DNA of 14,216 bases. Source: UBA11386 sp035286785. Its GTDB lineage: Bacteria > Planctomycetota > Planctomycetia > Pirellulales > Thermoguttaceae. Below, one piece after another: positions 6,961 through 14,101 of this stretch. Both the position numbers and the translations under genes were made by a program. The notes under the pieces are model-generated. The model was not told where the DNA came from. It made no database searches and saw only the letters and a list, made by a program, of their open reading frames with translations. The stretch is from positions 1 to 14,216 of the forward strand of contig DATECS010000295.1 of the NCBI GenBank assembly GCA_035286785.1. Reading direction: 5' to 3'. The stretch's first letter is position 1, and the number at the start of each line of letters is the position of its first letter.

Positions 6961-7035
6961 CCGAGCCGCGCTCCGTTAGGAAGCGGTTGCACTCCGAATC
7001 GCGCGGCGACCGCTCCCTAACAGAGCGCGGCTCGG
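6961..7035. repeat. Large hairpin with 27-bp arms upstream of fabG
   Basis: Arms 6961-6987 and 7009-7035 pair at 25 of 27 positions (starting CCGAGCCGCGCTC and ending GAGCGCGGCTCGG) around a 21-base loop. It lies about 100 bases before fabG, just ahead of its candidate promoter, and no U-run follows it, so it looks more like a dispersed palindromic element than a terminator. Confidence 0.7.
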
Positions 7036-7070
7036 TTTGCCCGCCCGCCGACCAACTGACCCACGAAGGC

Positions 7071-7099
7071 TTGCGGATCGCCGGGAATCGTGATATCCT
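7071..7099 (+). promoter_or_regulatory. Candidate fabG promoter
   Basis: TTGCGG (7071-7076) and TATCCT (7094-7099) are 17 bases apart, and start of transcription would fall about 33 bases before the fabG ATG. The match to a sigma-70-type consensus is moderate. It would give fabG its own transcript, as expected if the upstream fab genes have been cut off. Confidence 0.35.
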
Positions 7100-7138
7100 C
7101 CCAACCTGCCTACTCACCCAGAAAATGAGGACGGAGCC

Positions 7139-7909
7139 ATGTCTACTCACCCCAAGAGTCGCATTTCCACGGATCTGACGGGCCAGATTGCCTTGATTAC
7201 CGGTGCCGCCCGAGGGTTGGGGCGACTGATTGCCGAGACACTGGCCCAGTCGGGGGCCAAGGTGGCCTGCGTCGATGTGAACACCGAACTGTTGGCCGAG
7301 ACGGTCGGGTCCATTCAGGCGGCCGGCGGCGAGGCCCTGGCACTGGGCTGCGACGTGACCGACAGCCAACGGGTCAACGAAGTGGTCAACGAAGTGGTCG
7401 CCAAGTGGGGTGGACTGACCATTCTGGTCAACAACGCGGGCATTACGCGCGACGGCCTGGTGATGCGGATGAAGGACGACCAGTGGGACAGCGTCCTGGC
7501 GATCAATCTGCGCGGCACGTTCCTGTTTACCCGGGCCGCGTGCAAACCCCTCATGAAGGGGCGCGGCGGGCGAATTATCAACATCGCCAGCGTCTCGGGC
7601 CTGATGGGCAACGCCGGCCAGGCCAACTACTCGGCCTCCAAGGCCGGCGTGATCGGCCTGACCCGGACCGTCGCCATGGAGCTGGCCGGCCGCAATATCA
7701 CGGTCAACGCCGTAGCCCCGGGCTTCATCCAAACGGAAATGACAGCCAAACTGGGCGAGGACATCGTCAAGAAGATCACCGAGCAGGTGCCTTTGGGACG
7801 CCTGGGCGAGCCTCGGGACGTGGCCGACGCGGTTTTGTTCCTGGCCAGCGAGGCGGCCTCCTACATTACGGGCCACGTGCTTACCGTCGATGGGGGGATT
7901 ACCGTTTAG
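7139..7909 (+). CDS. fabG: 3-oxoacyl-[ACP] reductase
   Basis: A 256-residue short-chain dehydrogenase that performs the NADPH-dependent first reduction of fatty-acid elongation in the cytoplasm. The cofactor motif TGAARGLG (21-28), the NNAG motif (98-101) and the catalytic S151, Y164 and K168 (NIASVSG and ANYSASK) are all present, as is NAVAPGFIQTEM. S151/Y164/K168 correspond to E. coli S138/Y151/K155 with a constant offset of 13, explained by an N-terminal extension (MSTHPKSRISTDL). The closing GHVLTVDGGITV is typical of true FabG. The ATG at 7139 is preceded by GAGGACGGAGCC. acpP and fabF follow on the same strand, which separates it from the many other SDR enzymes, although the gap to acpP is 431 bases and holds a long inverted repeat. 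Paralogues elsewhere cannot be excluded. Confidence 0.93.
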   Translation: MSTHPKSRISTDLTGQIALITGAARGLGRLIAETLAQSGAKVACVDVNTELLAETVGSIQAAGGEALALGCDVTDSQRVNEVVNEVVAKWGGLTILVNNAGITRDGLVMRMKDDQWDSVLAINLRGTFLFTRAACKPLMKGRGGRIINIASVSGLMGNAGQANYSASKAGVIGLTRTVAMELAGRNITVNAVAPGFIQTEMTAKLGEDIVKKITEQVPLGRLGEPRDVADAVLFLASEAASYITGHVLTVDGGITV

Positions 7910-7917
7910 TCCAGCGG

Positions 7918-7961
7918 GTGAATAAAGGGGTCGGCGGGTGAATGAAAAGTGAATAAAGGGG
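7918..7961. repeat. Direct repeat GTGAATAAAGGGG
   Basis: Two identical 13-bp copies at 7918-7930 and 7949-7961, starting nine bases after the fabG stop. The second copy runs into the left arm of the long inverted repeat that follows, so the first may be a partial copy of that arm. Confidence 0.55.
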
Positions 7962-8036
7962 GGCGGGAGGCTTTGTTCCCCACGCGACTTCCATTCGTGA
8001 AAAACTTTCCGGAACAAAGACTCCCGACCCCTTTAT
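7953..8036. repeat. Long inverted repeat just after fabG
   Basis: Left arm 7953-7979 (ATAAAGGGG... ending CTTTGTTCC) and right arm 8011-8036 (GGAACAAAG... ending CCCCTTTAT) pair almost fully, with one bulged base and two mismatches, around a 31-base loop. It could act as a transcript-end or stabilising hairpin for fabG, but there is no U-run, and its shape fits a dispersed palindromic element. Confidence 0.7.
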
Positions 8037-8340
8037 GCTTCACGCGGCGAATTCTATATAGACACCGTCGGGCAAAACCGGTATAGATTGGAGGCTTGTA
8101 GGGTTGCCAGAAAGCGAGGCAAGTTGTAGGATTTGCTCTTTCGACAGGGCGAGGGCGTCCTGGCGGAAGCGAAACGTAACGTTTTACCGGCCTTTGGCAG
8201 GTCCAGCGTCGCCGCGAAAGCGTTTGACGGACGTCGTCGCCGTCGAGCGGACACGGCAGGGACAAGCCATCGGGCCCGTTTGGTCTAGGGACGGGGTCAT
8301 AGCCCCCATTTATTGAAGTGAACATCAGGAGGACCGTCAG
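8037..8340. other. Noncoding leader region of acpP
   Basis: About 300 bases without a convincing frame. It has an AT-rich CTATATAG (8054-8061) and TATAGAT further on that could serve as -10 elements, though without a clear -35, and a 13-bp palindrome AAACGT-A-ACGTTT (8172-8184) that might be an operator or be chance. The acpP ribosome site AGGAGG lies at its end. Confidence 0.4.
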
Positions 8341-8595
8341 GTGGCCTCAGTCGAAGAACGAGTTGTAGACATCGTCGCCGAGCAGTTGGGCGTCAGCAAG
8401 GATCAGATCACCCGAGAGACTTCGTTCGTGAACGATCTGGGAGCCGATTCCCTGGACACGGTGGAGTTGGTGATGGAACTCGAGGAAGAGTTCGACATCA
8501 ACATCCCGGACGACACGGCCGAGAAGATCCAAACCGTCGGCCAGGCGATCGAACATATCGAAGCGGCCATCAACGAGAAGGGCGACGCTTCTTGA
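8341..8595 (+). CDS. acpP: Acyl carrier protein
   Basis: An 84-residue acidic four-helix protein that carries growing acyl chains of type II fatty-acid synthesis on a phosphopantetheine arm. The attachment serine is S37 in GADSLD, followed by the helix VELVMELEEEFDINIPDD that partner enzymes recognise, and by TVGQAIEHIEA. Length and sequence are typical of AcpP. The start is GTG at 8341, with AGGAGG about nine bases upstream; no ATG is available that would preserve the first helix. It sits between fabG and fabF, the standard place, which argues for the housekeeping ACP rather than a polyketide carrier. Nine bases after the gene a perfect GC palindrome (GGCCGCGCGCGGCC, 8604-8617) could form a hairpin at the transcript's end but has no U-run. 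Confidence 0.96.
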   Translation: MASVEERVVDIVAEQLGVSKDQITRETSFVNDLGADSLDTVELVMELEEEFDINIPDDTAEKIQTVGQAIEHIEAAINEKGDAS

Positions 8596-8919
8596 GGTCG
8601 CCCGGCCGCGCGCGGCCCAAGGGACGCTCCGACGGAGGACGCCGACATTCTGGTCGCTCGTAATACCGCGACCCGTCGATGCTCGGCATACTCCTATTTG
8701 AGCAAAATCCATTCCCTCCACCGGAGGAGGCGATAGGATCCTTCGAGCGATGCGCGACGCAACGTCGTCGGGATTTCGCCCTTGGATTGCCGACGACGCG
8801 CAACGGGACGCTTGAAGCGAGTCCCTTCCGACCGTTTCCCCGGCTTGGATGATGGAGACGATGGAATGGCCTTGTAGCCAAGGACCGACTCACAATCCCC
8901 TTCTATCGAGCGAACTGAG
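8596..8919. other. Noncoding gap between acpP and fabF
   Basis: 324 bases without a gene I can support. It contains GGCCGCGCGCGGCC (8604-8617), CTCCGACGGAG (8627-8637) and an inverted repeat CGTCGTCGG / CCGACGACG (8763-8771 and 8790-8798). Any of these could form RNA hairpins; none has a terminator U-run. I see no clear promoter. Confidence 0.45.
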
Positions 8920-10170
8920 ATGAAACGACGCGTGGTCGTAACCGGCATGGGCGCGGTAACCGCCCTGGGATGCAAAACCGACGAGCTTTGGACCCGCGTG
9001 TCCAACGGCGAGAGCGGAATTAAACCGTTCTCGGGCTTCGACTGTTCGAAGTTCCGCGTTCGATTCGGCGGGCAAATCGCCGACTGGTCGACCGACGCCT
9101 ATATCGGGTCGAAAGAAGCCAAGCGGCTCGACCGGTTTTCCCAGTTCGCCCTGGTCAGCGCCATCGACGCCGTCAAGCAAGCCGGCATCGAGTTCGACAA
9201 GGAAGACCCCTTCCGCTGCGGCGTGATTATCGGCTCGGGCATCGGGGGCTTGAGCGAGATCGAGGTGCAGCACACCAAGCTGATCGAGCGCGGACCCGAC
9301 AAGGTCTCGCCGTTCACCATTCCCAAGCTGATGGTCAACGCGGCATCGGGCCAGGTGTCGATCCAATTCGGCCTGCGTGGGCCCAACACGGCCGTCTCGA
9401 CGGCGTGCGCCAGCGCGTCGAACGCGATCGGCGACGCCTTCAAGACGATCCAACGCGGCGCGGCCGACGTGATGATCACCGGCGGGAGCGAGGCCGCGTT
9501 GACGCCCATGGCCCTGGCCGGGTTCGCCTCGATGCGGGCCCTGTCCGAGCGGAACGACGATCCGACCCACGCCAGCCGTCCGTTTGATCGCGACCGCGAC
9601 GGTTTCGTCATGGCCGAAGGGGCGGGCATCGTCGTGCTGGAGTCGCTCGAACACGCCCAGGCCCGGGGCGCCGTGATCCTGGCCGAAATGCTCGGCTGCG
9701 GCGCCAGCGCCGACGGAAGCCACATCACCCAGCCCGACGAAAACGGCATCGGGGCCGCGAAGGCCATGTCGTTGGCCCTGGCCGACGCGGAACTCAATCC
9801 GGCCGACATCCAATACATCAATACGCACGGCACGAGCACGCCGCTGGGCGATGCGGCCGAAACCAGGGCAATCAAGAGCGTTTTCGGCGATTGTGCCCGA
9901 AGCGTGTCGATCTCAAGCACGAAGAGCCAATTGGGCCATCTGTTGGGCGCAAGTGGCGGCGTGGAGTTGGTTCTGTCGATCATGGCCATCTTGAAGAAGG
10001 TGGTCCCGCCGACGATCAACTACGATACGCCCGACCCGGAGTGCGATCTGGACTACACGCCGAACGAAGCCCGGCCGCGCGACCTGCGCGTGGTGATGTC
10101 GAACAGCTTCGGGTTCGGCGGGCACAATTGTTCGCTCATCGTGGGCGAATACCTCAACGGCCGGGCGTAG
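8920..10170 (+). CDS. fabF: 3-oxoacyl-[ACP] synthase II
   Basis: A 416-residue condensing enzyme of type II fatty-acid synthesis; it joins malonyl-ACP to the growing acyl-ACP in the cytoplasm. The catalytic triad is complete and lies at the same numbers as in E. coli FabF: C163 (STACASASNAIG), H303 (NTHGTSTPLGD) and H340, with K335 in STKSQLGHLLGASG. The C-terminal SNSFGFGGHN loop is also present, and the start MKRRVVVTGMGAVTALG is standard. C-H-H marks KAS I/II rather than FabH. The ATG at 8920 has only a weak GAG-type ribosome site (CGAACTGAG). It is the last gene of the fab set, 324 bases after acpP. FabB-type function cannot be separated from sequence alone, but the position after acpP favours FabF. 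Confidence 0.95.
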   Translation: MKRRVVVTGMGAVTALGCKTDELWTRVSNGESGIKPFSGFDCSKFRVRFGGQIADWSTDAYIGSKEAKRLDRFSQFALVSAIDAVKQAGIEFDKEDPFRCGVIIGSGIGGLSEIEVQHTKLIERGPDKVSPFTIPKLMVNAASGQVSIQFGLRGPNTAVSTACASASNAIGDAFKTIQRGAADVMITGGSEAALTPMALAGFASMRALSERNDDPTHASRPFDRDRDGFVMAEGAGIVVLESLEHAQARGAVILAEMLGCGASADGSHITQPDENGIGAAKAMSLALADAELNPADIQYINTHGTSTPLGDAAETRAIKSVFGDCARSVSISSTKSQLGHLLGASGGVELVLSIMAILKKVVPPTINYDTPDPECDLDYTPNEARPRDLRVVMSNSFGFGGHNCSLIVGEYLNGRA

Positions 10171-10318
10171 CCGACGACGTTCTTTCAACGGCAAGCGAAA
10201 CGGGAAGGCCATGTTTGCCTCCTCACGGCCGCTTCGTCATACCACCCGCCAAGACCATACCCTTTCCAGGACGGTGGGAAATTCAATCTCTTCCTTCGAA
10301 AACACCGCATCCTAAACC

Positions 10319-10361
10319 TTGACATCTCCAATGGGGATTCGGCATACTAACCCAATGGGGA
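10319..10361 (+). promoter_or_regulatory. Candidate promoter of the large protease gene with a doubled 10-bp motif
   Basis: TTGACA (10319-10324), 18 bases, CATACT (10343-10348) is a good sigma-70-type match. CCAATGGGGA occurs at 10328-10337, inside the spacer, and again at 10352-10361, just after the -10; the 24-base spacing is a little over two helical turns, as for a dimeric regulator. The transcript would have a leader of roughly 130 bases. Confidence 0.5.
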
Positions 10362-10440
10362 ATAATGCCGCCGAATTCAGGTGCGTCCAGTCGCACCTTA
10401 CGAGGATCGGTGGACGCGACGAGTGCTTCGGGTTGGGCGG

Positions 10441-10456
10441 CGCTCAACCTTGAGCG
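10441..10456. repeat. Perfect short palindrome in the protease gene leader
   Basis: CGCTCAA, two bases, TTGAGCG. The hairpin would sit 30 bases before the ATG of the large gene; it could be an operator or a leader structure near the ribosome site, or may be chance. Confidence 0.4.
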
Positions 10457-10486
10457 AGGGGCGCGGCTTCTTGCACGGAGACTCGG

Positions 10487-13400
10487 ATGATGGCATGGCC
10501 CATTGCTCGGTTTTTGGATCGGTTGGGAGTTGGTCGGGTTCGTTCGTCCTCGGCCGGCGTCCGGTCGCCAGGACAACGGTCCAGCCTGTTGCGAGCCATG
10601 CGGGTCGAACGGCTTGAAGAACGGGCTTTGCTGAGCATCGGCGGCGTCTCGCCGGACGAACTTTCCATGTTGACGCCGCGCAAATGGTGGCCCACGTGCG
10701 AAGTCGCGCCGGTCTCTCCCGTTAACCGAATGAAACTGTCGCCGCTTCCGTCGCGGGAATTGCTCGACAACGACGACTCTGCCGGAGATACTCGGCAGAA
10801 CGATCTCGATTCCTACGTTCCCTTGCCCTTTCCGGAATCGAGCGAATCGACAACCACGGTGGGACAGGGTTTCGCCATTTCCTACGACCTGCGGACGGGC
10901 CAGGAAACCTTGCACGGTTCCACCGCCGAATCGTCGGCGGAGAGCGGCCAAACGGACGGAGGGCTCGGGGCCATCACCGAATGGCTCGCGGAGAACGACG
11001 TCGACGGAGAGAACCTCGCGCGCGGCTTCACCAACCTCACGCGGGTCAACGATCCCGAGGTCTTCCCGTATTGCGTCAACGTCAAGCTCTTCATGGACTT
11101 CAACGGCCACCACTACGTTGCCTCCGGGGTACTCATCGACTCGATGCACGTCCTGACGGCCGGACACTGTGTCTATAGCCACGATTCCGGCGAGGTCGGC
11201 TGGGCTAATTCAATCCGGGTCGTGCCTGCCTATGAGAATGGCGCCAAGCCCTTCGGCGAGGCCAACGCCGCGGAACTCCATTCCTGGACCGGCTGGACCA
11301 GCGATGAGAGTTACAGCCACGACATCGGCGTGATCGATCTCGACCGGCCTGTCGGCGCGCTGACCGGTTGGAACGGGTATGGATATAATACGAGCGAGTC
11401 GTTCTTTCTGAACAACACGTTTTACAATCCGGGATATCCGGCCGAGAGCCCTTACACCGGGGAGTACATGTACGAGTGGCACGGAGATTTCGACTATGCC
11501 ATTCCACTGAACAACCAGATCGGAATTTGGCAGGACGGCTACGGCGGCCAGAGCGGCAGCGGGGCTTACTACACGAGCGGCGGTTCGCGGACCGTCTACG
11601 CGGTACTCTCCAACGGCGGCAGCGGCTTTGAGAATTTTGTTCGTCTGAACGAAGAAAAGTTCGAGGACATCCGCGACTCTTTCATCCCCGCCGACGTGCC
11701 GGCGACCCCCGATCTCATTCCCTTGACCGTCTCGGCGTCGGACAGCGTCGACTCGGGCAGCGTCCTGGGGAGCTTGTCCTATCTGGTCCACAACTACTCG
11801 TCCAACTCATGGAGCGGAACGGTCAACGTGGACGTTTATCTCTCGACGGACGACTACATCACGACCAGCGACCTGCTGATTGGCAGTCACAATCTCACTC
11901 GTACCATCAGCGCCAAGGGCACCACGACCGTCAACGTCTCGTCGTTGCCCACCATTCCCGCCGACGTGGCGACCGGCAATTACAAAATCGGCATCATTAT
12001 CACGACCCCCGACGCCAACACGAGCAACAACGACACCATCACCTGGGACGTCGAGCCGATTTACGTCAACCACGTCAACCAGCCGCCCGTCTTCAGCGTG
12101 CTGTTGCCGAATAAAAGCCTGGACGAAGACACCTCGATCAACAACGCGATCGATCTTTGGGATTTTGTGACCGACCCGGAAACGGCCGGCGGCGACCTGA
12201 TCTATACGATCGTCGGAAACACGGCCCCGGGCTGCGGCGTGACCATCGACCCGGACGACTTCATCGACATCGCGCCGACGGCCAGTTGGAACGGCTACAG
12301 CGACGTGACCATCCGGGCCACCGATCCGTCGGGCCTCTACGACGAGGACACCTTCCGCATTACCGTCAACCCGGTGAACGACGCGCCCGTGTTCGGCACG
12401 CTGCCGGACAAAAGCCTGAACGAAGATACCGTCCTGAACAACACGATCAACCTCTGGAACTATGTTTCCGACCTCGAAACGACCGACAGCGGACTGATCT
12501 TCACAATCGTCGGAAACACGGCTCCAAGCTGCGGTGTGACCATCGACACGAACCAATATATCGACGTCGCGCCGACGGCCCACTGGAACGGCTACAGCGA
12601 CGTGACGATCCGAGCCACCGATCCGTCGGGCCTCTACGACGAGGACACGTTCCGCGTCACGGTCGCCTCGGTCAACGACACGCCCGTGCTCAGCGCGTTG
12701 CCGGATAAGAGTCTTAGTGAAGACGGAACGTTGAACAACGCCATCGACCTCTATTCCCATGCGTCCGACGTCGAGACGGCCGACAGCGGATTGACCTATG
12801 CGATCGTCGGAAACACGGCCCCAAGCTGCGGCGTGACCCTCGACTCGTCGCGTTACCTCGACATCACGCCGACGGCCCACTGGAACGGCTACAGCGACGT
12901 GACGATCCGCGTCACCGATCCGGGCGGTCTCTACGTCGAGGACACGTTTCGTATTACGGTCGCCTCGGTGAACGACGCGCCCGTGATCGGCACCTTGCCC
13001 GACCGCAGCCTGAACGAAGACACCACGTTGGACAACACGATCAATCTCTGGGACTACGTCTCCGACATTGAGACGGCCGATAGCGGGCTGACGTATACGA
13101 TCGTGGGAAATACCAATGCCAACTGCGGCGCGACCATCGACTCGTCTCACTACCTCGACGTTGCGCCGACGGCCCATTGGAACGGCTACAGCGACGTGAC
13201 GATCCGCATCTCCGATCCGGGCGGCCTCTACGTCCAAGATACGTTCCGCATCACGGTCGCCCCGGTCAATGACCCGCCCGCCGTGGTGAACGACGTCTAC
13301 CAATGCGACCGCAACGGCCGGCTCGTCCGCAGCGCCGCCCAGGGCGTCCTGGTGAACGACGGCGATATTGACAGCACGTCGATCGAGGCCGTCTTGCTGA

Positions 13401-14023
13401 CGGCGCCTGCGCATGGCACGGTGACGCTCGGCGACGATGGGTCGTTCAACTATCGGCCCGCCTCGAACCACGTCGGCGCGGACAGTTTCACTTACCGCGC
13501 GTTCGACGGCACGGCCTATTCGTCGGCGGCGACCGTGACGATCACCGTGGTGGCGAGGATTCCCGGCGACGCCACCGGCGACGACACGGTCGGCCAAGCC
13601 GACGCCACCGTTTTGTCCAGCCATTGGGGCATGTCTTCGAACGCGACCTGGAATGACGGCGACTTCAACAACGACGGGGCGGTCAACGCGCTGGACGCCT
13701 CGATCCTGGCGGCCAACTGGGGCGCGACGGCCGAATCCGCTTTGGTAGGTCAGGCTGTGCCTGACAATGGCGACAATGACGATACCGCCGGCGTTGATTC
13801 CCTTGCCGTCAGACAGAGCCTGATCTACGGAACACCGACCAACGAATCGGCGCACGACGCCGCGCTGGCCGAAGAATATGGTCCGCAAGTCGCCTCCGAG
13901 AACCTGCGAATCGAGCTTCTGGAAGGTTTGTACACGACCGCCCGGCGAACCCGACCGCGGACCGGCGGACAAATGCTCGATAACCTCGTTCCTACGGTCA
14001 TCAAGCCTCTGACGGGCGGCTGA
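10487..14023 (+). CDS. Large secreted serine protease (V8/trypsin-like) with cadherin/Ig-like repeats and a dockerin
   Basis: An 1178-residue multidomain surface or secreted protein. Residues 39-50 (RVERLEERALLS) match the LEPR-XLL-type export motif of planctomycete giant proteins. A trypsin-fold protease spans about 190-400 with a complete triad: H227 (TAGHC), D279 (HDIGVIDL) and S356 (GGQSGSG), closest in style to V8/glutamyl endopeptidases. A CARDB-like domain covers about 408-525. Four tandem repeats of 99-100 residues follow (531-630, 631-729, 730-828, 829-927), each with HWNGYSDVTIR-type and GLYxxDTFRxTV strands and one cysteine. A related domain (928-1022) contains GVLVNDGD and SFTYRAFDG. 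A dockerin type I pair of calcium loops covers about 1026-1079. The last 100 residues are unassigned. GGAG precedes the ATG by nine bases. Substrate, and whether the dockerin finds a cohesin, are unknown. Confidence 0.88.
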   Translation: MMAWPIARFLDRLGVGRVRSSSAGVRSPGQRSSLLRAMRVERLEERALLSIGGVSPDELSMLTPRKWWPTCEVAPVSPVNRMKLSPLPSRELLDNDDSAGDTRQNDLDSYVPLPFPESSESTTTVGQGFAISYDLRTGQETLHGSTAESSAESGQTDGGLGAITEWLAENDVDGENLARGFTNLTRVNDPEVFPYCVNVKLFMDFNGHHYVASGVLIDSMHVLTAGHCVYSHDSGEVGWANSIRVVPAYENGAKPFGEANAAELHSWTGWTSDESYSHDIGVIDLDRPVGALTGWNGYGYNTSESFFLNNTFYNPGYPAESPYTGEYMYEWHGDFDYAIPLNNQIGIWQDGYGGQSGSGAYYTSGGSRTVYAVLSNGGSGFENFVRLNEEKFEDIRDSFIPADVPATPDLIPLTVSASDSVDSGSVLGSLSYLVHNYSSNSWSGTVNVDVYLSTDDYITTSDLLIGSHNLTRTISAKGTTTVNVSSLPTIPADVATGNYKIGIIITTPDANTSNNDTITWDVEPIYVNHVNQPPVFSVLLPNKSLDEDTSINNAIDLWDFVTDPETAGGDLIYTIVGNTAPGCGVTIDPDDFIDIAPTASWNGYSDVTIRATDPSGLYDEDTFRITVNPVNDAPVFGTLPDKSLNEDTVLNNTINLWNYVSDLETTDSGLIFTIVGNTAPSCGVTIDTNQYIDVAPTAHWNGYSDVTIRATDPSGLYDEDTFRVTVASVNDTPVLSALPDKSLSEDGTLNNAIDLYSHASDVETADSGLTYAIVGNTAPSCGVTLDSSRYLDITPTAHWNGYSDVTIRVTDPGGLYVEDTFRITVASVNDAPVIGTLPDRSLNEDTTLDNTINLWDYVSDIETADSGLTYTIVGNTNANCGATIDSSHYLDVAPTAHWNGYSDVTIRISDPGGLYVQDTFRITVAPVNDPPAVVNDVYQCDRNGRLVRSAAQGVLVNDGDIDSTSIEAVLLTAPAHGTVTLGDDGSFNYRPASNHVGADSFTYRAFDGTAYSSAATVTITVVARIPGDATGDDTVGQADATVLSSHWGMSSNATWNDGDFNNDGAVNALDASILAANWGATAESALVGQAVPDNGDNDDTAGVDSLAVRQSLIYGTPTNESAHDAALAEEYGPQVASENLRIELLEGLYTTARRTRPRTGGQMLDNLVPTVIKPLTGG
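12077..13267 (+). repeat. Four tandem 297-300-bp repeats inside the protease gene
   Basis: Units begin at 12077, 12377, 12674 and 12971, each with an N-[QD]-x-P-V start. Stretches such as CACTGGAACGGCTACAGCG are identical at DNA level in units 2 and 3 and nearly so in the others, which suggests duplication or gene conversion that is recent compared with the divergence of the domain family. Confidence 0.85.
13745..13765 (+). repeat. Dispersed palindromic repeat, copy 3, embedded in the protease frame
   Basis: GTAGGTCAGGC and GTGCCTGAC overlap to form a 7-bp-arm palindrome (13749-13755 and 13759-13765). It is translated as VGQAVPD, just after the dockerin at residues 1087-1093. It shares its ends with the two copies near 5429 and 5505, so an element that is otherwise intergenic here lies in a reading frame. 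Confidence 0.65.
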
Positions 14024-14101
14024 AACGGGTAATCCGTCTCTGGCAAGGGCCCCAAAGGCTGGCAAGCAAGGGCAAGGGTGCATGTCAGGGTTTGTAGGGT
14101 T

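Larger units (their letters stand above)
6161..7070. other. Gene-poor stretch between the PEP-CTERM gene and fabG
   Basis: About 0.9 kb without a convincing gene. Long frames exist on both strands but their translations are low in complexity (Pro/Ser-rich) or antisense-like, and none starts with a credible ribosome site. The left third is a pyrimidine-rich low-complexity tract, the middle (about 6680-6830) is AT-richer than its surroundings, and two inverted repeats are listed separately. I recognise no RNA gene. Confidence 0.6.
10171..10486. other. Noncoding region between fabF and the large protease gene
   Basis: 316 bases without a supported gene. It contains the candidate promoter with a doubled 10-bp motif and a short perfect palindrome (both listed separately). 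No terminator with a U-run is visible after fabF. Confidence 0.5.

Noticed and set aside
6260..6979. A 239-codon plus-strand frame in the gene-poor stretch
   Set aside because: Its start is translated low-complexity repeat (Pro/Ser/Leu-rich) and there is no ribosome site or recognised motif.
6824..8017. A 397-codon minus-strand frame over fabG
   Set aside because: It is antisense to an intact FabG with all catalytic residues, and its translation resembles no family.
8604..8617. GC palindrome after acpP as an intrinsic terminator
   Set aside because: There is no following T-run; kept only as a possible hairpin in the acpP and gap entries.
12077..13267. Regular repeats as a CRISPR array
   Set aside because: Units are about 297 bases, continuous and in frame, with no spacers; they encode protein domains.
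11807..14083. A 758-codon open frame on the minus strand, antisense to the protease gene
   Set aside because: It mirrors the repeats of the plus-strand gene and translates to repetitive Arg/Asp/Val-rich sequence; the plus strand has clear domains, so this is a GC-rich shadow.
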